Assembly (NCBI RefSeq): GCF_005818865.1
Contig: NZ_VBRY01000006.1
Coordinates: 62,001 to 126,000 of the forward strand
Reading direction: 5' to 3'
Length of the DNA stretch: 64,000 nt
DNA from: Mariprofundus erugo
Lineage (GTDB): Bacteria > Pseudomonadota > Zetaproteobacteria > Mariprofundales > Mariprofundaceae
In this document: one piece after another, positions 1-9,337 of the stretch
How the letters are laid out: each line of letters starts with the position of its first letter
Numbering within the stretch: position 1 is the first letter of the stretch
Notes under the pieces: model-generated
Seen by the model: the letters and a program-made list of their open reading frames with translations, nothing else
Databases searched by the model: none
What the model was told of the DNA's origin: nothing
Position numbers and translations under genes: made by a program

Positions 1-10
1 CTCCATCGTC

Positions 11-334
11 ATGGACGGAAAACACATTTTTGTAGCGCCAGATCAGATGGATCCGGCATTGTCGCTCAGGGACTTGCTGGCAGGCTGCCTCACCACATTG
101 CCGGGAGAGTGCGGCGGAGCGGGCAAATGTGGTTGTTGTCTGGTGGCGATTGTAGCCGGTGAGTGTTCGGGCCTGACCCCTGCTGAGCAGAGCATGCTTG
201 TTGCAGATGAAATCAGCTGCGGCTGGCGTCTGGCTTGTCAGGCGATCCCCGAAGGGGAGGTCGAGCTGATCGTGATCGGGAGAGAGGATGAGTACACAGA
301 TGAAAGCAGTCGAGGTGCCTGTGCAGAACCATGA
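11..334 (+). CDS. 2Fe-2S ferredoxin-domain protein (start uncertain, may extend left of window)
   Basis: This is a 107-residue protein with one plant/NqrF-type 2Fe-2S domain. The cluster ligands are visible as C-x5-C-x2-C (residues about 34-43, [11 protein letters not shown]) and a distal Cys in the RLACQ motif near residue 77. The spacing matches ferredoxin domains of NqrF and RACo-like reductases, so an electron-transfer role is likely but the partner is unknown. The frame stays open to the left edge, so the true start could lie outside the window. The 3' end overlaps the next gene by about 47 bases, which suggests co-transcription with the aminopeptidase. Confidence 0.7.
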   Translation: MDGKHIFVAPDQMDPALSLRDLLAGCLTTLPGECGGAGKCGCCLVAIVAGECSGLTPAEQSMLVADEISCGWRLACQAIPEGEVELIVIGREDEYTDESSRGACAEP

Positions 335-1628
335 TTTTGTAAGCGGATTACTGGATTTTATTACACGTTCACCGACACCGTTTCATGCCGTGGCTGTCAT
401 GGTTGAGCGCTTGCTGCAGGCAGGCTTCACCCGCCTGCAGGAGAGTGATGCATGGATGCTTGAGCAGGGGGGGCTCTGTGGTCGTTTTTTTATTACCCGC
501 AATGACTCCTCGATCATCGCATTCCGCCTGACCGGCCCTTTGACCGAGCATGGAATTCATATGGTGGGTGCCCATACCGACAGTCCCTGCCTGCGGGTAA
601 AGCCCAATCCGGTGCTCGCTGCAGGCAAGTATCTGCAGCTGGGGGTCGAGGTATATGGCGGCGCGCTGCTGAACCCATGGTTTGACCGCGATCTTTCGCT
701 GGCAGGCCGTGTCAGTTTTATCGATGCAGACAACCATATCGCCCATCGTCTGATCGACTGGCACAAAGCCATTGCGGTGATTCCAAGCCTTGCCATTCAT
801 CTGGATCGTGAAGTGAATGACAAGCGTAGCATCAATCGCCAGACCGATCTTCCACCTGTGCTGATGCGGCAGGATGGCGGGATGGCTGAGGATGGTACGG
901 CATTTCATGCGCTGCTGCTTGCCAGAGTCAATGAAGAGATGCCCGATGATCTCCCCGCAGCGGCCAGGATTCTCGACTATGAGCTGAGTTTTTATGATAT
1001 GCAGGCGCCTGCCGTGGTCGGCTTGCAGGATGATTTTATTGCTGCTGCACGCCTTGATAATCTGCTCAGCTGTTATACCGGTCTGATGGCATTGATCGCG
1101 GATGAGCATGGTCATAATGCGCTGCTGGTCTGCAATGATCATGAGGAGGTGGGCAGTATGTCGGCAGCCGGCGCTCAGGGGAATTTCCTGAAGTCGGTGC
1201 TCTCCCGCCTGTGTGGCAGTGATGAAGCGATGGCGAGAATGATGGCGACTAGCATGATGATGTCGGTGGATAATGCCCATGCCGTTCACCCCAACTTTGC
1301 CGACCGTCATGATCAGAATCATGGACCGGTGATCAATGAGGGGCCGGTGATCAAGGTCAATGCCAATCAGCGCTATGCCACCAATAGTGAAACCGGTGCG
1401 ATGTTCCGGCAGTGGTGTGCTGCTGCAGGTGTGCCGGTGCAGTCGTTTGTCGTCCGTTCGGATATGGCGTGCGGCAGTACAATCGGGCCGATTACAGCCA
1501 GTGAGCTGGGGGTGCGGACCGTGGATGTCGGGGTTCCAACCTGGGCCATGCATTCGATTCGTGAGCTGGCCGGCTGTCAGGATGCATACAATCTCTATCG
1601 TGTGCTGTTGCACTACTTCGCCAATTGA
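288..1628 (+). CDS. apeB: M18-family aminopeptidase
   Basis: A 446-residue cytosolic metallo-aminopeptidase of peptidase family M18, which typically removes acidic or neutral N-terminal residues using a dinuclear zinc centre. Metal and catalytic motifs are visible: the HTDSP box at residues 96-100, the NDHEEVGS box at about 283-290 and the late region with NAHAVHPN. Length matches bacterial M18 enzymes (about 425-460). ATG 288 has a GGAG five bases upstream; an in-frame ATG at 300 is an alternative. It overlaps the ferredoxin gene at its start and the Fe-S gene at its stop. The family is certain; the physiological substrate is not visible. Confidence 0.93.
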   Translation: MSTQMKAVEVPVQNHDFVSGLLDFITRSPTPFHAVAVMVERLLQAGFTRLQESDAWMLEQGGLCGRFFITRNDSSIIAFRLTGPLTEHGIHMVGAHTDSPCLRVKPNPVLAAGKYLQLGVEVYGGALLNPWFDRDLSLAGRVSFIDADNHIAHRLIDWHKAIAVIPSLAIHLDREVNDKRSINRQTDLPPVLMRQDGGMAEDGTAFHALLLARVNEEMPDDLPAAARILDYELSFYDMQAPAVVGLQDDFIAAARLDNLLSCYTGLMALIADEHGHNALLVCNDHEEVGSMSAAGAQGNFLKSVLSRLCGSDEAMARMMATSMMMSVDNAHAVHPNFADRHDQNHGPVINEGPVIKVNANQRYATNSETGAMFRQWCAAAGVPVQSFVVRSDMACGSTIGPITASELGVRTVDVGVPTWAMHSIRELAGCQDAYNLYRVLLHYFAN

Positions 1629-2356
1629 TGACCGGAGAGCGGAGCGGGGTGGCACCGGATTGCAGCAGGGTGCTGGCAGAGCATGGCCTGAATCTGCAGG
1701 CTGTCTTTAATCTCTCTGATTTACCCGATGGGATTCGTGCATCGATTGCCGGGGTGAGAGATGTGCACACATACAGACAGATGATCGTGTTCGGCCATGG
1801 CGGCCCCGCTCTCTGGCGATCGCTGTCGGCATCCGGTTGTATGCAAGGCGAAAATCCGGTCGATCACTTTTCGGCAGAGATCGTGGCCCGCTATTTTGCC
1901 AGCGAGAATCCTGATCATCGCTATTGTCTGTTGTATCCGGACAACCAGTTACTGCTTCCTTTGCAGCAACTGGGGGAACTGGCCGGCTGGCATCACCCGT
2001 CGCCGTTCCGCCTTGGTATCAATCAGTATTGGGGATCATGGTTTGCATATCGGGCCGTTGTCCTGGCTGATAGCTCATTTCCTGCGAGCAAGCCGCTGAG
2101 CGGAGCATCGCCATGCCAGGGTTGCGCAACCACGCCGTGTATGGCGGCTTGTCCGGTGTCGGTGGATGGCAGCATATCATTGAATGACTGTATGGATGAG
2201 CGTTCCGGTGAGGGATCGGCCTGCGCTTTTACCTGTCTTGCCCGCCTTGCCTGCCCGGTTCGACAGGAGATGCGCTACGAACCGGCGCAGATGGTCTATC
2301 ACTATGGCTGTTCTCTGGCGACGATCCGTAGCTATCGGGCCTCATCAGCAGAGTAG
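1628..2356 (+). CDS. 4Fe-4S ferredoxin-like protein of unknown function
   Basis: A 242-residue protein whose C-terminal third carries a 4Fe-4S signature C-x2-C-x4-C-x3-CP (CQGCATTPCMAACP, around residues 158-171). A second cysteine-rich stretch (CAFTCLARLACP) follows about 35 residues later. The region resembles the Fe-S domain of epoxyqueuosine reductase-like proteins, but the cobalamin-binding catalytic part of QueG is not recognisable, so I do not call it QueG. The start is ATG 1628, sharing one base with the apeB stop (TGATG), which implies translational coupling; an upstream TTG in frame is less likely. Function unknown; redox activity is inferred only from the cysteines. Confidence 0.7.
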   Translation: MTGERSGVAPDCSRVLAEHGLNLQAVFNLSDLPDGIRASIAGVRDVHTYRQMIVFGHGGPALWRSLSASGCMQGENPVDHFSAEIVARYFASENPDHRYCLLYPDNQLLLPLQQLGELAGWHHPSPFRLGINQYWGSWFAYRAVVLADSSFPASKPLSGASPCQGCATTPCMAACPVSVDGSISLNDCMDERSGEGSACAFTCLARLACPVRQEMRYEPAQMVYHYGCSLATIRSYRASSAE

Positions 2357-2378
2357 TCTCTTACTCCTTCACGGCAGG

Positions 2379-2445
2379 GGATTCGTGTCATACGGATGAC
2401 ATATCCGCATATCAGGATTCGAATATATCTCTGCTGGGATATTCG
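2379..2445. promoter_or_regulatory. Two inverted repeats upstream of the arsenate unit (candidate operator)
   Basis: The 133-base gap before the GAPDH gene holds a perfect dyad, TGTCAT-ACGG-ATGACA at 2386-2401, flanked by GGAT/ATCC. A second imperfect dyad (CGAATATATC at 2420-2429 and GATATTCG at 2438-2445) lies just downstream. Symmetric sites here would suit a dimeric repressor, and ArsR-type control is usual for arsJ units, but no regulator gene is in the window. A clear sigma-70 promoter could not be placed. Confidence 0.35.
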
Positions 2446-2489
2446 CAATATTCATGCGATTGCTGCAGTGTGGAGTGGAGGTGGCCGTG

Positions 2490-3485
2490 ATGGCACGTAT
2501 CGGTATTAACGGGTTTGGTCGTATGGGACGGCTTGCTTTACGCGCCGGCTGGGGTCGGGATGAGCTTGCCTTTGTACAGGTGAATGAGATTGCCTGTGAT
2601 GCTGCGGGATCCGCTCATCTGCTCAGGTTTGATTCGGTGCACGGTATCTGGGCAGCGGAATGCGGTGCTGATCGAGACTTGATGCGGGTGGATGCGAGCT
2701 CACTGCGTTATACTTCCAACACGAACATCGCCGATACCGACTGGTCGGGTTGTGATATCGTGATTGAGGCGACAGGAAAATTCCGCGCACCTGAACAGTT
2801 GCAGGCCTACTTCGAGCAGGGGGTGAAGAAGGTGGTTGTTGCCGCTCCCGTCGATGGAGCATTGAATGTCGTCTATGGTATCAATGATGATCTCTATAAC
2901 CCGGCCGGGCACCATCTGCTGACGGCTGCTTCATGTACGACCAATTGTCTTGCTCCCGTCATCAAAGTGATGCACGAGAAGATCGGTATCGTGCATGGCT
3001 CGATGACGACGCTGCACAATTTGACCAATACCCAAACCATTGTGGATAAGGGGCATAAGGATTTGCGGCGGGCGAGGGCGACGGGCGAATCGTTGATTCC
3101 GACGACGACCGGTTCAGCCAGAGCCATCACGAAAATTTTCCCCGAGCTTGCCGGCAAGCTGAACGGCCATGCAGTGCGGGTCCCCTTGCTCAATGCTTCA
3201 CTGACCGATTTTGTGTTTGAGGCAGCGCGTCCGGTGACGGTTGAAGAGGTGAATGGCTACTTTAAAGAGGCATCGGAAAGCGCGCTGAAGGGGATTCTCG
3301 GGTATGAGGAGAGGCCGCTGGTCTCGGTCGATTACAAGCATGATCCGCGCTCGGCCATCATTGATGCACCCTCGACGATGGTGGTCGATGGTACTCAGGT
3401 AAAAATCTATGCCTGGTACGATAACGAGTGGGGCTATGTCAACCGGATGATCGACCTGGTCTGCAAGGTGGCATCAGCACGCTGA
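2490..3485 (+). CDS. ArsJ-associated glyceraldehyde-3-phosphate dehydrogenase
   Basis: A 331-residue GAPDH-family enzyme. The Rossmann motif [10 protein letters not shown] is at residues 5-14, the nucleophile Cys149 lies in ASCTTNC, His176 is the general base, and WYDNEWGY is near the C-terminus. Its divergence from housekeeping GAPDH and its one-base overlap with an ArsJ gene identify the arsenate-resistance form. In that established pathway (Pseudomonas aeruginosa), the enzyme uses arsenate in place of phosphate to make 1-arseno-3-phosphoglycerate for export. ATG 2490 was chosen over an upstream ATG at 2454 because GGAGG lies eight bases before it and the family begins at [10 protein letters not shown]. 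Confidence 0.88.
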   Translation: MARIGINGFGRMGRLALRAGWGRDELAFVQVNEIACDAAGSAHLLRFDSVHGIWAAECGADRDLMRVDASSLRYTSNTNIADTDWSGCDIVIEATGKFRAPEQLQAYFEQGVKKVVVAAPVDGALNVVYGINDDLYNPAGHHLLTAASCTTNCLAPVIKVMHEKIGIVHGSMTTLHNLTNTQTIVDKGHKDLRRARATGESLIPTTTGSARAITKIFPELAGKLNGHAVRVPLLNASLTDFVFEAARPVTVEEVNGYFKEASESALKGILGYEERPLVSVDYKHDPRSAIIDAPSTMVVDGTQVKIYAWYDNEWGYVNRMIDLVCKVASAR

Positions 3486-4702
3486 TGGAACAGGGGTTGC
3501 GTCACTACCTGACGGTGACAGGTGGCTACTGGGCATTCACGATCACCGATGGTGCCATTCGTATGCTGGTGGTGCTCTATTTTCACCAGCTTGGTTATTC
3601 ACCGCTGTCGATCGCCATGCTGTTTTTGTTTTACGAGTTCTTCGGCATTGTCACCAATCTTGTCGGTGGCTGGCTGGGCGCTCATCTGGGGCTGAATCGC
3701 TGCATGCATATCGGGATGTTGCTGCAGATTGCAGCCCTGCTGATGTTGACGGTGCCCGATGGTTGGCTCGGTGTGGCGTATGTGATGGCGGCACAGGCTC
3801 TCTCCGGTATTGCCAAGGATTTGAACAAGATGGGAGCAAAGGCCGGGGTGAAGTTGCTTGTCCCGGCCGGTAGTGACAGCCGCTTGTTCCGCTGGGTTGC
3901 ACTGCTGACCGGTTCTAAAAATGCGCTGAAAGGGGCAGGCTTCTTTATCGGGGCGGCACTGCTTGCCCAGCTGGGTTTTCGCGGTGCTCTTGTGGCACTG
4001 GCGGCTATGTTGACGATTGCGTTGCTGCTTACCTGGTGGTTGTTGCCGGAGGGGCTTGGCAGAATCAGGGGCGGAGCAAAATTCTCCCGTATCTTCTCCA
4101 AAACAGCGGCGGTCAATCGTCTGTCAGCGGCCCGTTTTTTTCTCTTTGGTGCACGGGATGTCTGGTTTGTCGTGGCCTTGCCTGTATTCCTTTATGATCA
4201 GCTGGGATGGAGTTTTACCAGTGTCGGTAGTTTTCTGGCACTCTGGGTGATCGGTTACGGAATTGTGCAGAGCATGGTTCCCCTGCTGTTTCGGCGTGCG
4301 GCTCCGGTGGGTGGTCGTACACTGGCGGTGTGGGCTGCTATCCTCAGTCTGCTGCCGGCCTCAATGGCTGGCCTGTTGCTGTATGGCGTGGATGCAGAAA
4401 TGGTGGTGATGGCGGGGCTGGCAGGTTTTGCCATCCTCTTTGCGATCAACTCGTCGGTGCACTCGTTTTTGATCGTGGCCTGGTCGCAGCGTGAGCAGGT
4501 TTCGATGAATGTCGGCTTCTATTACATGGCCAATGCCGGTGGTCGTCTGGCCGGTACGGTTCTTTCGGGGCTGATCTATCAGTATCAGGGGATCAGTGGC
4601 TGCCTTGGCTGGTCAGCCGCATTTATACTCATGGCCGCGCTGATCTCGATGGCGTTGCCGGAACAGGTGGACTCCGATCACCAGTCCGGCGTTTGTGGTT
4701 GA
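3485..4702 (+). CDS. arsJ: Organoarsenical efflux MFS transporter ArsJ
   Basis: A 405-residue inner-membrane MFS transporter with about twelve hydrophobic segments. The N-terminal region (YWAFTITDGAIRMLVVLYFH, then FYEFFGIVTNLVGGWLG) is characteristic of ArsJ. ArsJ exports 1-arseno-3-phosphoglycerate, which then decays outside the cell to release arsenate. The start ATG 3485 shares one base with the GAPDH stop, so the two are translationally coupled. No arsR, arsC, arsB or acr3 lies nearby. It converges on the RluA-type gene with only twelve bases between the stops. Confidence 0.9.
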   Translation: MEQGLRHYLTVTGGYWAFTITDGAIRMLVVLYFHQLGYSPLSIAMLFLFYEFFGIVTNLVGGWLGAHLGLNRCMHIGMLLQIAALLMLTVPDGWLGVAYVMAAQALSGIAKDLNKMGAKAGVKLLVPAGSDSRLFRWVALLTGSKNALKGAGFFIGAALLAQLGFRGALVALAAMLTIALLLTWWLLPEGLGRIRGGAKFSRIFSKTAAVNRLSAARFFLFGARDVWFVVALPVFLYDQLGWSFTSVGSFLALWVIGYGIVQSMVPLLFRRAAPVGGRTLAVWAAILSLLPASMAGLLLYGVDAEMVVMAGLAGFAILFAINSSVHSFLIVAWSQREQVSMNVGFYYMANAGGRLAGTVLSGLIYQYQGISGCLGWSAAFILMAALISMALPEQVDSDHQSGVCG

Positions 4703-4714
4703 AGGGTCTCTCGT

Positions 4715-6400
4715 TTAAAAGGGCGCGGCCGTTTCAAAGGTCAGTGATTCACGGCTGACCGGGTGGGTAAAGCAGAGGCTTCGTGCATGCAGCAGCATCC
4801 GCTTTCCGCTATCGCCGTAGAGTCCGTCGCCGACAATGGCGGCATTCAGGCCATCCCTGTGAGCAGCATGTACACGCAGCTGATGGGTACGGCCGGTCAG
4901 CGGGTAAAAGTGAACCCGGGTGGTTTGTTGCTCCCTGGCGATGATCTTCCAGCGGGTTCTGGCCGGTTTGCCATGCATATGACAAACCATTTGACGGGGG
5001 CGGTCATCCATATCGACACGCAAGGGCAGGTTGATTTCACCGGCGGCCGGTTCAGCCGGCAGCACTTTTGACAGCAACGCTTCATAGCATTTTTCCACCC
5101 GATGTTGAATAAACTGCTTTTGCAGCTGTTTATGGGTGCGCAGCTGTTTGGCGACAAGCAACAAGCCGGAGGTGCCCATATCCAGCCGGTGCACAAGCCG
5201 CAGCTCCGGGTATTCCGGATGGCGCTGACAAAGGCGACTGTAAACAGAGTCCTCAACCTCCTTGCCGGGGGCTGACATCAGGCCGGCCGGTTTGTTGATG
5301 ACCCACAGATATGGATCTTCATAGATGATTTCCAGCTCGCCGGCATGGGTCGCAGCGCCGAAGCAGGGCTCTTTTTCCACCGCGATTCCCTCCAGCATAA
5401 ACGGTAAAATCGGACGGCATTTTCCCCTGCATGCCGGGTAAAAGTGGCCATGATGGCGGATGCCGGTGGCAGGTGACGGCCCCCACCAGAACTCGGCCAT
5501 GGCCAGTGGCTGCAGGTTGTGTTGGTTTGCGTAGTGAATCAGTTTCGGTGCGGCACAATCGCCGCTACCGGCCGGTGGTGTACTGTCGGCAAAAAAGTGA
5601 AGGATCGTTTGCTGTCGACCGGCAAAGTTATGCAGTCTGTAGGCGCCAAATACCTGCCGGTGCAGTGCACGTGATTGCTCGCTGCGTGAGCTCTTTAAAT
5701 CGAGCAGCTGTTGTTCGATGGTCTCAAGCTGTTGTTGTATGGCATCCAGCCTTTGCTCCCAGGCAAGGGCTGTATCGGTCGCTTCACGTTTGTCATGCTG
5801 ACTGGCCAGGGCAAGGGCCGCCATGCGCTGCTCTCTTTCATCGCAGGCAACGGCCTGCAACTGCAGACGTTGCATTTTGCGCTGCTCTTTGTTGCTGCGG
5901 TGGCGCTGCTTTAATGCGCTGATGGCATCCTGCCGCTGTTGTTGTAATTGTGATATTTGATGTCCGAGTTGCGCGCGTAGTGGTAAGGATTCCAGCTGCG
6001 AGATCTGTTCTGTAAGCTTTGTCAGCATGGCTCTGCCGGCAGGGAGAAAACTTTGGTGCAGGCTCTCATCGAATACCGGTGGCACGAATCCCGGCACATG
6101 CCAGCTGCCGCGTGCCATGCCCGAAAAGGCGCTTAAATAGCCGATATGCCCGGCCTGATCCCGTACGACCAGTACGCCGAACATTTTTCCTGTGCCGGTT
6201 GATAGCAGTCTGTTCATGTCATCACCGGCCGATGACAAACGCTGTTGCAGCATCCGTGCCGCCCGCTCAGCCAGCGGGTGCGGATGATTCAGGAAAGGGC
6301 TGGGCATCACGGCGGGGATGTCGCCATGTGCCGGCGTTTCGGGAAACAGCGTCAACATGTGCAGATGCATAGCCGGTTTTGCGCGGGCAAAGGGAAACAC
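4715..6400 (-). CDS. RluA-family pseudouridine synthase with long coiled-coil N-terminal extension
   Basis: A 561-residue protein. The C-terminal part (about residues 350-561) is an RluA-type pseudouridine synthase: it opens with IIYEDPYLWVINKPAGLMS and carries the catalytic-Asp motif HRLDMGTSGLLL, then the GRTHQLRVH motif. These enzymes isomerise specific uridines in rRNA or tRNA. The N-terminal ~350 residues include a strongly helical Gln/Leu/Arg-rich stretch at about 130-250 that looks like a coiled coil. Such long forms occur in Vibrio-like RluA paralogues, so a 23S/tRNA target is plausible but unproven. The start is a GTG at 6400 without a good ribosome site; ATG 6370 is an alternative. 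Confidence 0.85.
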   Translation of the reverse strand: MFPFARAKPAMHLHMLTLFPETPAHGDIPAVMPSPFLNHPHPLAERAARMLQQRLSSAGDDMNRLLSTGTGKMFGVLVVRDQAGHIGYLSAFSGMARGSWHVPGFVPPVFDESLHQSFLPAGRAMLTKLTEQISQLESLPLRAQLGHQISQLQQQRQDAISALKQRHRSNKEQRKMQRLQLQAVACDEREQRMAALALASQHDKREATDTALAWEQRLDAIQQQLETIEQQLLDLKSSRSEQSRALHRQVFGAYRLHNFAGRQQTILHFFADSTPPAGSGDCAAPKLIHYANQHNLQPLAMAEFWWGPSPATGIRHHGHFYPACRGKCRPILPFMLEGIAVEKEPCFGAATHAGELEIIYEDPYLWVINKPAGLMSAPGKEVEDSVYSRLCQRHPEYPELRLVHRLDMGTSGLLLVAKQLRTHKQLQKQFIQHRVEKCYEALLSKVLPAEPAAGEINLPLRVDMDDRPRQMVCHMHGKPARTRWKIIAREQQTTRVHFYPLTGRTHQLRVHAAHRDGLNAAIVGDGLYGDSGKRMLLHARSLCFTHPVSRESLTFETAAPF

Positions 6401-6433
6401 AGGCGCCCCGGATGGTCATCAATCATCATCTTT

Positions 6434-6613
6434 CTAATGATGCTCCTGCTCTTTTTTCTCTTTTCTGTGCTCAGGCTTGCGCTGCTTCTGTTCGTTGTCC
6501 CTGTGGGGGTGTGCCGCTGCCGGAAGGTGGATGTTGACTCCCGGGAGAGGGTTGACGTTGACGCTGCAAGCTGAAAAAGCGACTGCCAGTATGGCAGCTA
6601 CAAAAAGATTCAT
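6434..6613 (-). CDS. Small predicted lipoprotein
   Basis: A 59-residue protein starting MNLFVAAILAVAFSAC, a short signal peptide ending in a plausible lipobox (AFSAC, Cys16). The mature part is a short Pro/Val segment and then a highly charged His/Lys/Glu-rich tail. ATG 6613 is preceded by GGAGGA about four bases upstream, an excellent ribosome-binding site that supports this start over a longer frame. It sits between the ABC1 kinase and the RluA gene on the same strand. No homologous family is recognised; function unknown. Confidence 0.6.
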   Translation of the reverse strand: MNLFVAAILAVAFSACSVNVNPLPGVNIHLPAAAHPHRDNEQKQRKPEHRKEKKEQEHH

Positions 6614-6662
6614 GATTCCTCCGGATGTGATGGGGCCGTGGCGACGGGTAAGCTGTACAGCG

Positions 6663-8210
6663 CTACTCCAGCCAGACCCGGTAATGACGCTCCTCAAGGG
6701 TAAAATCCAGCAGTGTTTGTGGCTCAAGTCCGTTCTCCTGCAGTTGCCTGCTGATTGCATGCAGATCGATATTCAGTGCCCTGATCCGGGGCAGCATATC
6801 GGCTGGCAGCAGGGAGTGCAGCTCCAGTGCACTTGCCGCCGTCAGGCTGATATCCATCGGGGTATTGTTCGGGCGGGCAATTTGAACGCGCAGGGTGGTG
6901 GCGCTGCCTGCAGGCAGTGGTGCGCTTGCAATGGCGGACTCATCCAGCTGCCAGCGCAGGCTGTAATCCAGACTCTCCCGGCTTAATGCCTGCTCAAGCA
7001 TGTCAGACCAGCAGAGGGTGGTGTCCAGACATTCGATCTGGCTGACCAGTCCCTGGAAGATACGAACGACCAGAAACAGGTCCGGCGGGGCGGCCGAGCG
7101 GAATAACCAGCGCTGATCACCGAAGAGGGCCCCGACGTGATCGGAAAGTTGCCATGTGCGGGTATCAAATGGTGCATGGTAAACAAATGGCTGAAACAGA
7201 ATCCGGGCCAGTTCGTCCAGCTGCCCCCGGATCGGTTGCAGCTTTTGTGCATCAAAGCCCAGCCCGACAAAGGCATCAAAGCTGTTAAGACCGGTTTTAC
7301 CACGTACGCCCTGAATCAGGTTTAACAGCGCCATGCGACGGTGTTTCGGGATGCTTACCATGCAGCCATAATCGAGCAGCACCATCTGCGGACTGATCTC
7401 ATCGTAACAGAACAGCAGGTTGCCCGGATGCGGGTCGCCATGCACAAGCCCCAGCTCAAACAGGCTCTGCCACAGCGTTTGCATGATGGTTTCCGCCAGC
7501 TTTCTGCGTACCTGAACGGGCCAGGTGGCAGCCTCGGCAAGCCGTTTCCCGTCGATCCACTCCTGCACCAGTATCTGCCCGGTACACAATTCCGGATAGA
7601 TACGGGGAACACGCAGGCCGGGAACGTCGATGGCATGATAAAAATAGTTTTGCTGCTGCATTTCATGCAAATAGTTTAATTCGTCGAGCAGGGTCTCGCT
7701 CAGGGTGGCGTGATAACCGTCCAGATCAAAGTCCCAGCGTTTGACCGGCCCTGCTTTCGGCATCATACCGGCGATTGACAGTTCACTGGCAATGGCCGGA
7801 CGAATATCGGGATATTGTACCTTGATGGCGACGGTCCGGCCGGGTGTATGTTGTCCGGCATCGGTAGATAGTCTGCCCTTGTGAACCTGGCCGAGAGAGG
7901 CGGCACTGAAGCTCTCATCAATGTCATCGAGTACGCTTTCAAGCGGTTGCTGCCACTGCTCTTCAAGCACAGGAATGATATCTTTGAGTGGCCACGCCCT
8001 GGCACTCCGGGTCAGCTGGGTCAGGGCGCCCTGATCATTCATGCCGGCCATGGCCTGACCGATTTTCATGCCGATGCCGCGGCGATCCGCCAGCAGCTCT
8101 GTTAATCGCTGCTGGGCCGCCTGCCGGGTTTCATCCTTTTTGCTGCGGCGAATCTTGCGAAGCAAAAAAGCGCTGTGCAGCAGGTAGATGGTTCGTTTGA
8201 TGATATTCAT
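6663..8210 (-). CDS. ABC1/UbiB-family atypical protein kinase
   Basis: A 515-residue ABC1/ADCK/UbiB-like protein. Family hallmarks are present: the KxGQ motif (KIGQ, residues 49-52), the AASLGQVH alanine-rich loop (103-110), the presumed ATP-binding Lys130 in AIKVQYP, the catalytic-loop LVHGDPHPGNLLF, and DYG in the metal-binding position usually written DFG. Members support ubiquinone synthesis or lipid homeostasis and are usually membrane associated. No C-terminal membrane hairpin like that of UbiB is obvious and no ubi genes are adjacent, so I do not call it UbiB. It lies 44 bases downstream of the MBL-lipoprotein gene. Confidence 0.85.
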   Translation of the reverse strand: MNIIKRTIYLLHSAFLLRKIRRSKKDETRQAAQQRLTELLADRRGIGMKIGQAMAGMNDQGALTQLTRSARAWPLKDIIPVLEEQWQQPLESVLDDIDESFSAASLGQVHKGRLSTDAGQHTPGRTVAIKVQYPDIRPAIASELSIAGMMPKAGPVKRWDFDLDGYHATLSETLLDELNYLHEMQQQNYFYHAIDVPGLRVPRIYPELCTGQILVQEWIDGKRLAEAATWPVQVRRKLAETIMQTLWQSLFELGLVHGDPHPGNLLFCYDEISPQMVLLDYGCMVSIPKHRRMALLNLIQGVRGKTGLNSFDAFVGLGFDAQKLQPIRGQLDELARILFQPFVYHAPFDTRTWQLSDHVGALFGDQRWLFRSAAPPDLFLVVRIFQGLVSQIECLDTTLCWSDMLEQALSRESLDYSLRWQLDESAIASAPLPAGSATTLRVQIARPNNTPMDISLTAASALELHSLLPADMLPRIRALNIDLHAISRQLQENGLEPQTLLDFTLEERHYRVWLE

Positions 8211-8253
8211 CGCTGTGACTCACAAGGACCGTGGCCGGAGTTTGCTGCCCGGG

Positions 8254-9195
8254 TTACGGTTGATGCCCCAAATGTACCTCAATCTGCGGGTGTCTGGCGA
8301 CCAGTGCCTGCAAGCGCTGTAAATTTTTGAGATTTTCGGCATGGTCTGAGGTGAAGTCCCCCGGTTCGGTGGCATGCTCCCAGCCCCAGCGGGTAATACA
8401 TGTGTCGCCACTTAACAGCACCGGCCCGTGCGTGGTGCGAATGAGAAATGCGGTGCTGCCTGCTGTATGGCCGGGGACGCTGATCACAAACAGCGAGCCA
8501 TCGCCGAATACATCCATGATTCCCTCAAAACGGTGTTGAGGATCGGGCTGAAACTGCCATAGCTGTAACGGTGGCATTTTTTCCAGCAGCTGGTCGGTGG
8601 CATTGCGGGTGAAGAAATTTTTGATGCCTGTTTGTACCGGTTCCGCCGAACCGGCATAGAGGGGTATATGTGCCGGTATATCGGTCATGCCCATGATATG
8701 ATCAAGGTGAAGATGGGAAAGAAAGATGCCGGATAATTCGCCATCAGCCTGTTGCAGTATCTCTCCGGTGCCGGTTTTGATGTGCATGTGGTCCAGATGC
8801 ATGACCTTTCTGATCAACCAGTTTAACCCCTCTTTGCCGGGGTCGGCCAGCAGTGTTTCCGATACGCCCGTGTCGATCAGGTAATGGCCGAACTTCGGAT
8901 GGGTGAGAAGATAGACATAAATATGTGTCGGTTCACTCCTGTCCGTTAAGCCTGCTTCCCTGGCGGCCGGACTGTCGAGGTTCAGCATGCCCGAGAGTGG
9001 TCCCTGCCAGTCGGCGCTGTCGATGGACTCAAGCCTGATCGGTCCAGGCTGTTCAAGCCGTTGCTCCATGGCATCACTGCCCGTACTGATCCCCAGGCCG
9101 GATCGGGCTGTCGGGTGAGAGGTGGTCATGCAGCCTTGCAGCAGTACAAGCATGCTCAGGGTTGTCATCAGGCGGGGGGTATTCAGGCGTATCAT
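8254..9195 (-). CDS. Metallo-beta-lactamase-fold lipoprotein (lactonase-like)
   Basis: A 313-residue protein with a signal peptide ending at a lipobox (LVLLQGC, Cys about 21), so the mature enzyme should be lipid-anchored in the envelope. The metallo-beta-lactamase metal site is visible as SHLHLDH (HxHxDH), with later ligands in VPGHTAGS and LLSGDTC. The arrangement resembles AHL-lactonase/glyoxalase-type hydrolases of COG0491, but the substrate cannot be inferred. ATG 9195 follows GGAGA by about nine bases; a TTG codon just upstream at 9198 is an alternative. It is first in a minus-strand series ending with the RluA-type gene. Confidence 0.82.
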   Translation of the reverse strand: MIRLNTPRLMTTLSMLVLLQGCMTTSHPTARSGLGISTGSDAMEQRLEQPGPIRLESIDSADWQGPLSGMLNLDSPAAREAGLTDRSEPTHIYVYLLTHPKFGHYLIDTGVSETLLADPGKEGLNWLIRKVMHLDHMHIKTGTGEILQQADGELSGIFLSHLHLDHIMGMTDIPAHIPLYAGSAEPVQTGIKNFFTRNATDQLLEKMPPLQLWQFQPDPQHRFEGIMDVFGDGSLFVISVPGHTAGSTAFLIRTTHGPVLLSGDTCITRWGWEHATEPGDFTSDHAENLKNLQRLQALVARHPQIEVHLGHQP

Positions 9196-9337
9196 CAATC
9201 AGTATCTCCGAAAAAAGGGGCCATTCTTGTGGAGGCGCAGGTGAATTGCCATCCTGGCACATGTGCACTTTTACCTGTGTGCGGCCGGTCCCTGTCATTG
9301 CTGGCAATCGGCCGGATGGCGGTGATATGCTGCGCCA

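Noticed and set aside
369-1655. 428-codon minus-strand frame opposite the M18 aminopeptidase
   Set aside because: Shadow of a strongly conserved plus-strand gene; composition is His/Arg-rich with no recognisable domain.
1628-2356. Epoxyqueuosine reductase QueG
   Set aside because: Only the cysteine-rich Fe-S part is similar; the N-terminal cobalamin-binding region is not recognisable and length is too short.
9180-9215. Fourth copy of the dispersed hairpin element near the MBL-lipoprotein start
   Set aside because: Only a short ATCAGTATCTCC-like tail matches, and the region includes the gene's start codon and ribosome site.
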